Source of the DNA: Thioploca sp. | GTDB taxonomy: Bacteria > Pseudomonadota > Gammaproteobacteria > Beggiatoales > Beggiatoaceae | Direction of reading: 5' to 3' | Assembly: GCA_030627235.1 (NCBI GenBank) | Contig: DAOUSL010000014.1 | Coordinates: 1 to 37,890 of the forward strand | Length of the DNA: 37,890 nucleotides | Shown: piece after piece, positions 35,050-37,890 of the stretch | How the letters are laid out: each line of letters opens with the position of its first letter | Position numbering within the stretch: the stretch's first letter is position 1 | Made by a program: the position numbers and the translations under genes | Notes under the pieces: model-generated | What the model was told of the DNA's origin: nothing | What the model saw: only the letters and a program-made list of their open reading frames with translations | Database searches by the model: none

Positions 35050-35097
35050 AAATTTATGATATTATTATTCAAATTTGAACAATAATATCATAAATTT
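35050..35097. terminator. 48-bp near-perfect AT palindrome
   Basis: AAATTTATGATATTATTATT and on pairs with its inverted copy with a single mismatched pair and no loop. It lies between the end of the OmpA-type gene and the start of the FmdB-like gene. It could end the upstream transcript or be extruded as a cruciform; no GC clamp or T run is present, so it is not a classical terminator. Confidence 0.45.
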
Positions 35098-35156
35098 AAT
35101 ATTTCAATAGCTAAATTGAATATGTTTAATCATTTAAAAAATAACTTTATGATATA

Positions 35157-36065
35157 TCAATTTCCAAAATATTGTATCTCAATTTCTATTCTAGTATTTT
35201 TTTGTTTAATTATTGGTGATATACCATATGCAATTGGTTTATGATATCCATGACCAATAGCTTGAATTCGTTCTATAGAGATACCTCGTTCTACAAGTGC
35301 GTTGGCTATTGCTGTAGCTCGTTTTTGAGATAATTTTAAATTCAGTTCATCACGGTTAACTGCGTTAGTGAAAGTATCTGTATGAGAATGAATTTTAATT
35401 ATACCATTATAGAGTTTGCGTAAAGTTGCTGCAATTTCATCAAGCTGATTCTTATTTGTTCGTCTTAAAGTAGAATTTTTAAATTTAAAATTATAAAAAG
35501 AGAATATTGGTTGTACGATTAAATTTATTCCACAATCTGAAAGACTTTTATTAAGTTTAGAATTACTTTCTGGATCATATAAAAGCAATAAATTTTCTTG
35601 AGATATAATTTGATCAGAATCTACAATTGCATAATTTTTTTTAGTTAATAGCTGTGTAATTCTTGTTTTAGAATCCAAATCTATTTTACATATTTGTAAA
35701 TGGGCTTCTAAACTAAGGATAAATTGATTTTGTTCGTAATATAATTCTCCTAAATCGTACCATGCTTCATAAAGATCATTCTTTTGCTTTAATGCTTGTT
35801 TATAATGTTTAATCGCTTGAGAATATTCTCCTGCATTTTCCAACACAAATGCCAAAGAATTATGGATTTCCGGCATATCAGGACAAAGTTGTAGAGCTCT
35901 TTTCAATAACCTTTTTTGTTTAGAAATAACATGCTTTTTAGAATATAAATCATAAGCTTGATAGAGTAATTCATTGGCTTGTTCACAAGTTTCGGTAGCC
36001 ATAGTTATTGGCATCATTAAACTAAACAATACCATTAACATAAATTTTAACTTTAAAATAATCAT
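35157..36065 (-). CDS. TPR-OmpA envelope protein
   Basis: A 302-residue exported protein with a signal peptide (MIILKLKFMLMVLFSLMMPI). TPR repeats follow (NSLAFVLENAGEYSQAIKHY, YEAWYDLGELYYEQNQFILS), then a C-terminal OmpA-like peptidoglycan-binding domain (IKIHSHTDTFTNAVNRDELN, LSQKRATAIANALVERGI, IQAIGHGYHKPIA). It probably anchors to peptidoglycan in the periplasm. A longer reading frame extends to 36179, but its first 38 codons lie in a palindromic repeat and precede the signal peptide; the Met at 36065 is the real start. The repeat begins only 9 bases before this start, so the gene's upstream signals are partly supplied by the repeat. Confidence 0.82.
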   Translation of the reverse strand: MIILKLKFMLMVLFSLMMPITMATETCEQANELLYQAYDLYSKKHVISKQKRLLKRALQLCPDMPEIHNSLAFVLENAGEYSQAIKHYKQALKQKNDLYEAWYDLGELYYEQNQFILSLEAHLQICKIDLDSKTRITQLLTKKNYAIVDSDQIISQENLLLLYDPESNSKLNKSLSDCGINLIVQPIFSFYNFKFKNSTLRRTNKNQLDEIAATLRKLYNGIIKIHSHTDTFTNAVNRDELNLKLSQKRATAIANALVERGISIERIQAIGHGYHKPIAYGISPIIKQKNTRIEIEIQYFGN

Positions 36066-36074
36066 TTTTACAAC

Positions 36075-36201
36075 AATACCTTCGCCAATGCCAGAATGTT
36101 TCGGGAATGAGGTCGATTTCCTGAAACCCAAGTAACGTAAGAGTTTCGGGAAATCCGCTTCGCTCCATTCCCGAAACAACTATCTAATTGGCGAAGGTAT
36201 T
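36075..36201. repeat. MITE-like element upstream of the TPR-OmpA gene
   Basis: Terminal inverted repeats AATACCTTCGCCAAT (36075-36089) and ATTGGCGAAGGTATT (36187-36201) are perfect. A second inner pair (GTTTCGGGAATG and CATTCCCGAAAC) lies inside. Total length is 127 bases with no coding potential. Both families of ends differ from the GTAGGG repeats in this window. Confidence 0.75.
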
Positions 36202-36345
36202 ATTACAAGATACACTAATTTAAATTACTTAATATATTTATTCCTTAATTTTTTATTAATAATAACTAAAATAGTGGTTAGAATACTAAAAATCATTATT
36301 TTATATATTTAAAATTTAGGTTTTACAATTATAAATTGACATTAT

Positions 36346-37656
36346 ATGCCAAATTCTATTCTTATTTTATCATCAGATGTAGTCACTGAACGTATGGCTG
36401 GTCCGGCTATCCGCTATTGGGAATTTGCTAAATCCCTAGTTAATGATTTTCAGGTTACATTGGCAATTCCAAATCCGATATCTGAAGTCTCTAGTTCAAT
36501 TGAGCCAGTACGTTTAGTTCAACATAAACATGAAAATATTGAAAAACTAGTAGATCAACATGATATCATTATTTTTCAAGGTTTTATCTTTGATCATTAT
36601 CCATTGCTATATGAAACTAATAAAATCCTAGTTGCAGATTTATATGATCCAATTCCTTTAGAGGGTTTGGAACAACATAATATTGATATCGATAACCAAA
36701 TTAACATGATGAATAATCAACTCAAACGAGCTGACTATTTTTTATGTGCTAGTGAACGCCAACGTGATTTATGGTTAGGACATTTATTAGCTTTGGGGCG
36801 AATTAATTCATTTACATATCAAAAAATCCAACAACGGATAATAACAGTTCCATTTGGCTTACCAAACATTAAACCACATCGTACTGGGATAGGTTTTGAT
36901 CATAAAGATAGTTTTATTTTATTATGGGGCGGTGGAATTTGGGAATGGTTTGATCCATTAACTTTAATTAGGGCGACTAATCGTTTATTACCAGATTATC
37001 CAAATATAAAATTAATTTTCTTAGGAACTCAACATCCTAATCCAAGTATTCCAATAATGCCTAAACAGCTCCAAGCTGAAGCATTAGCTAAAGAATTAAA
37101 TTTATATAATAAACAAGTTATCTTTCAAAGTGGATGGGTACCTTATGCTGATCTGGCGAACTATCTGCTTGATGCTGATGTTGGAGTTAGTGCTCATTTT
37201 AATACATTAGAAACTCATTTTTCTTTTCGCACTCGTATATTACATTATTTATGGGCTAACAAACCAATTATTACCACAAATGGTGACGTATTGGCTGATG
37301 CTATTATTGCTAATAATGCTGGTATTGTAGTAGAACCAGAAGATGAAGATGGTTGGATCTCTGCGATTAAAACAATGTATGAATCTAAACATTACACAAC
37401 TTATATAAATGGTACTAAAATACTTGCTAAGAAATATCAGTGGTCTGCTGTCACTCAACCATTAAAAAATTTATGTATTAATGCTAGTTTAGCTCCTGAT
37501 ATTATTATAGAAAATGGGGTAAGAAAATCTATGGTATGGAATTGTGAGCTTGAGTATAATATATTAAAAAAACGCTTAGAAATTATTGAAAATTCTAATT
37601 CTTGGAAAATAACAGAACCATTACGAACTATGCGTAGCTTTTTTAGTAAATCATAG
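36346..37656 (+). CDS. GT4-family glycosyltransferase
   Basis: A 436-residue GT-B enzyme with an N-terminal Rossmann domain (PNSILILSSDVVTERMAGPA) and the GT4 donor-binding domain (DSFILLWGGGIWEWFDPLTL, then LIFLGTQHPN, FQSGWVPYADLANYLLDADVG). The E-x7-E-like region is reduced near NAGIVVEPED. A retaining transferase that probably builds an extracellular polysaccharide or glycan; the sugar and acceptor are unknown. The start follows AAATTGACATTAT with no strong Shine-Dalgarno, and no partner glycan genes are in view. Confidence 0.8.
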   Translation: MPNSILILSSDVVTERMAGPAIRYWEFAKSLVNDFQVTLAIPNPISEVSSSIEPVRLVQHKHENIEKLVDQHDIIIFQGFIFDHYPLLYETNKILVADLYDPIPLEGLEQHNIDIDNQINMMNNQLKRADYFLCASERQRDLWLGHLLALGRINSFTYQKIQQRIITVPFGLPNIKPHRTGIGFDHKDSFILLWGGGIWEWFDPLTLIRATNRLLPDYPNIKLIFLGTQHPNPSIPIMPKQLQAEALAKELNLYNKQVIFQSGWVPYADLANYLLDADVGVSAHFNTLETHFSFRTRILHYLWANKPIITTNGDVLADAIIANNAGIVVEPEDEDGWISAIKTMYESKHYTTYINGTKILAKKYQWSAVTQPLKNLCINASLAPDIIIENGVRKSMVWNCELEYNILKKRLEIIENSNSWKITEPLRTMRSFFSKS

Positions 37657-37664
37657 CAATATCT

Positions 37665-37692
37665 CGTAGGGGCAATCCCTTGTGGTTGCCCA
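37665..37692. repeat. Inverted copy of the GGGCAACCACAA repeat
   Basis: CGTAGGGGCAATCCCTTGTG and on is the inverse of the tandem units at 37795-37887, about 100 bases away. Together they form a large imperfect palindrome after the glycosyltransferase gene. Confidence 0.7.
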
Positions 37693-37770
37693 ATGTTTGC
37701 TCCAACGTTTGCCCAACATAATTCTCATTGAATTAATTGTAATTTGATAATATTAATATATTTACTGTAT

Positions 37771-37890
37771 TTTGGGCAAGGGATTGTCCCTACAATTTGG
37801 GCAACCACAAGGGATTGCCCCTACAATTTGGGCAACCACAAGGGATTGCCCCTACGATTTGGACAACCACAAGGGATTGCCCCTACGATT
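37771..37890. repeat. 31-bp tandem repeat array (GGGCAACCACAAGGGATTGC)
   Basis: After a shortened first copy at about 37771-37794, three full 31-base units follow at 37795-37825, 37826-37856 and 37857-37887 with one or two differences each; the array continues past the window edge. Units abut directly with no spacers, so it is not CRISPR. Each unit contains the GGGCAA...TTGCCC inverted arms. Confidence 0.85.

Noticed and set aside
36066-36179. N-terminal extension of the TPR-OmpA protein
   Set aside because: It is encoded by a palindromic repeat and precedes a complete signal peptide; the Met at 36065 is the better start.
37771-37890. Possible CRISPR array (31-bp repeats)
   Set aside because: Units abut with no unique spacers, carry inverted arms, and no cas genes are near; it is a tandem repeat of a dispersed family.

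Overview
The window looks like a chromosomal piece of an AT-rich (about one third G+C by eye) gammaproteobacterium. Housekeeping gene order (cmk-rpsA-ihfB-lapB...pyrF; pheT-ihfA-merR), heptosyltransferase I, BepA, RluB, ErpA and CysG point to Gammaproteobacteria. A TusA-DsrE2 pair suggests sulfur trafficking, PhaB suggests polyhydroxyalkanoate storage, and there is an exosortase H pair, many short palindromic repeats and many decayed genes. Together these fit a sulfur oxidiser of the Thiotrichales/Beggiatoaceae type. This is an inference from gene content, not a sequence search.

Layout. 1-600: gene debris (a probable transposase tail and a broken response regulator-phosphatase). 607-1729: exosortase H (XrtH) and its associated membrane protein. 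1808-2469: a KilA-N-like gene split by a -1 frameshift. 2701-3673: a roughly 1 kb insert bounded by a perfect 18-bp inverted repeat. It is GC-richer than its surroundings and holds a broken secreted protein with a G9 tract near its start and an IPTL-like C-terminal sorting signal, the expected kind of XrtH substrate. 3873-9349: kinase-phosphatase without a ligase domain, BepA, two unknown genes, RluB. 9353-11319: an AAA ATPase and a nuclease-like partner, probably a defence module, with a perfect A_AAA_AAG slippery site in the partner. 11325-12335: waaC, whose start codon lies 5 bp from the divergent ATPase start. 12475-14343: a decayed gene and an exported coiled-coil ClpP-like protease.

14395-16503: two response regulators, one with GGDEF-EAL output. 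16933-23602: phaB, a cation/proton antiporter, a GH57 glycosidase, cysG, then the divergent tusA-dsrE2 pair. 23788-35015: a long minus-strand run read in the order fmdB-like, cmk, rpsA, ihfB, lapB, (defence insert), pyrF, pheT, ihfA, merR, erpA. The ancestral lapB-pyrF junction is interrupted by the remnant of a DNA cytosine methyltransferase and an intact DUF262/DUF1524 (GmrSD-like) nuclease. Both IHF subunits are in this run; lapA and pheS are not. 35157-37890: a TPR-OmpA protein whose upstream region carries a small palindromic element, a GT4 glycosyltransferase, and a 31-bp tandem repeat array running off the window.

The most promising leads are the ATPase/nuclease pair with its slippery site, the exosortase H locus with the G9-tract IPTL-like gene, and the exported ClpP-like protease. 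No tRNA, rRNA or CRISPR array was seen.
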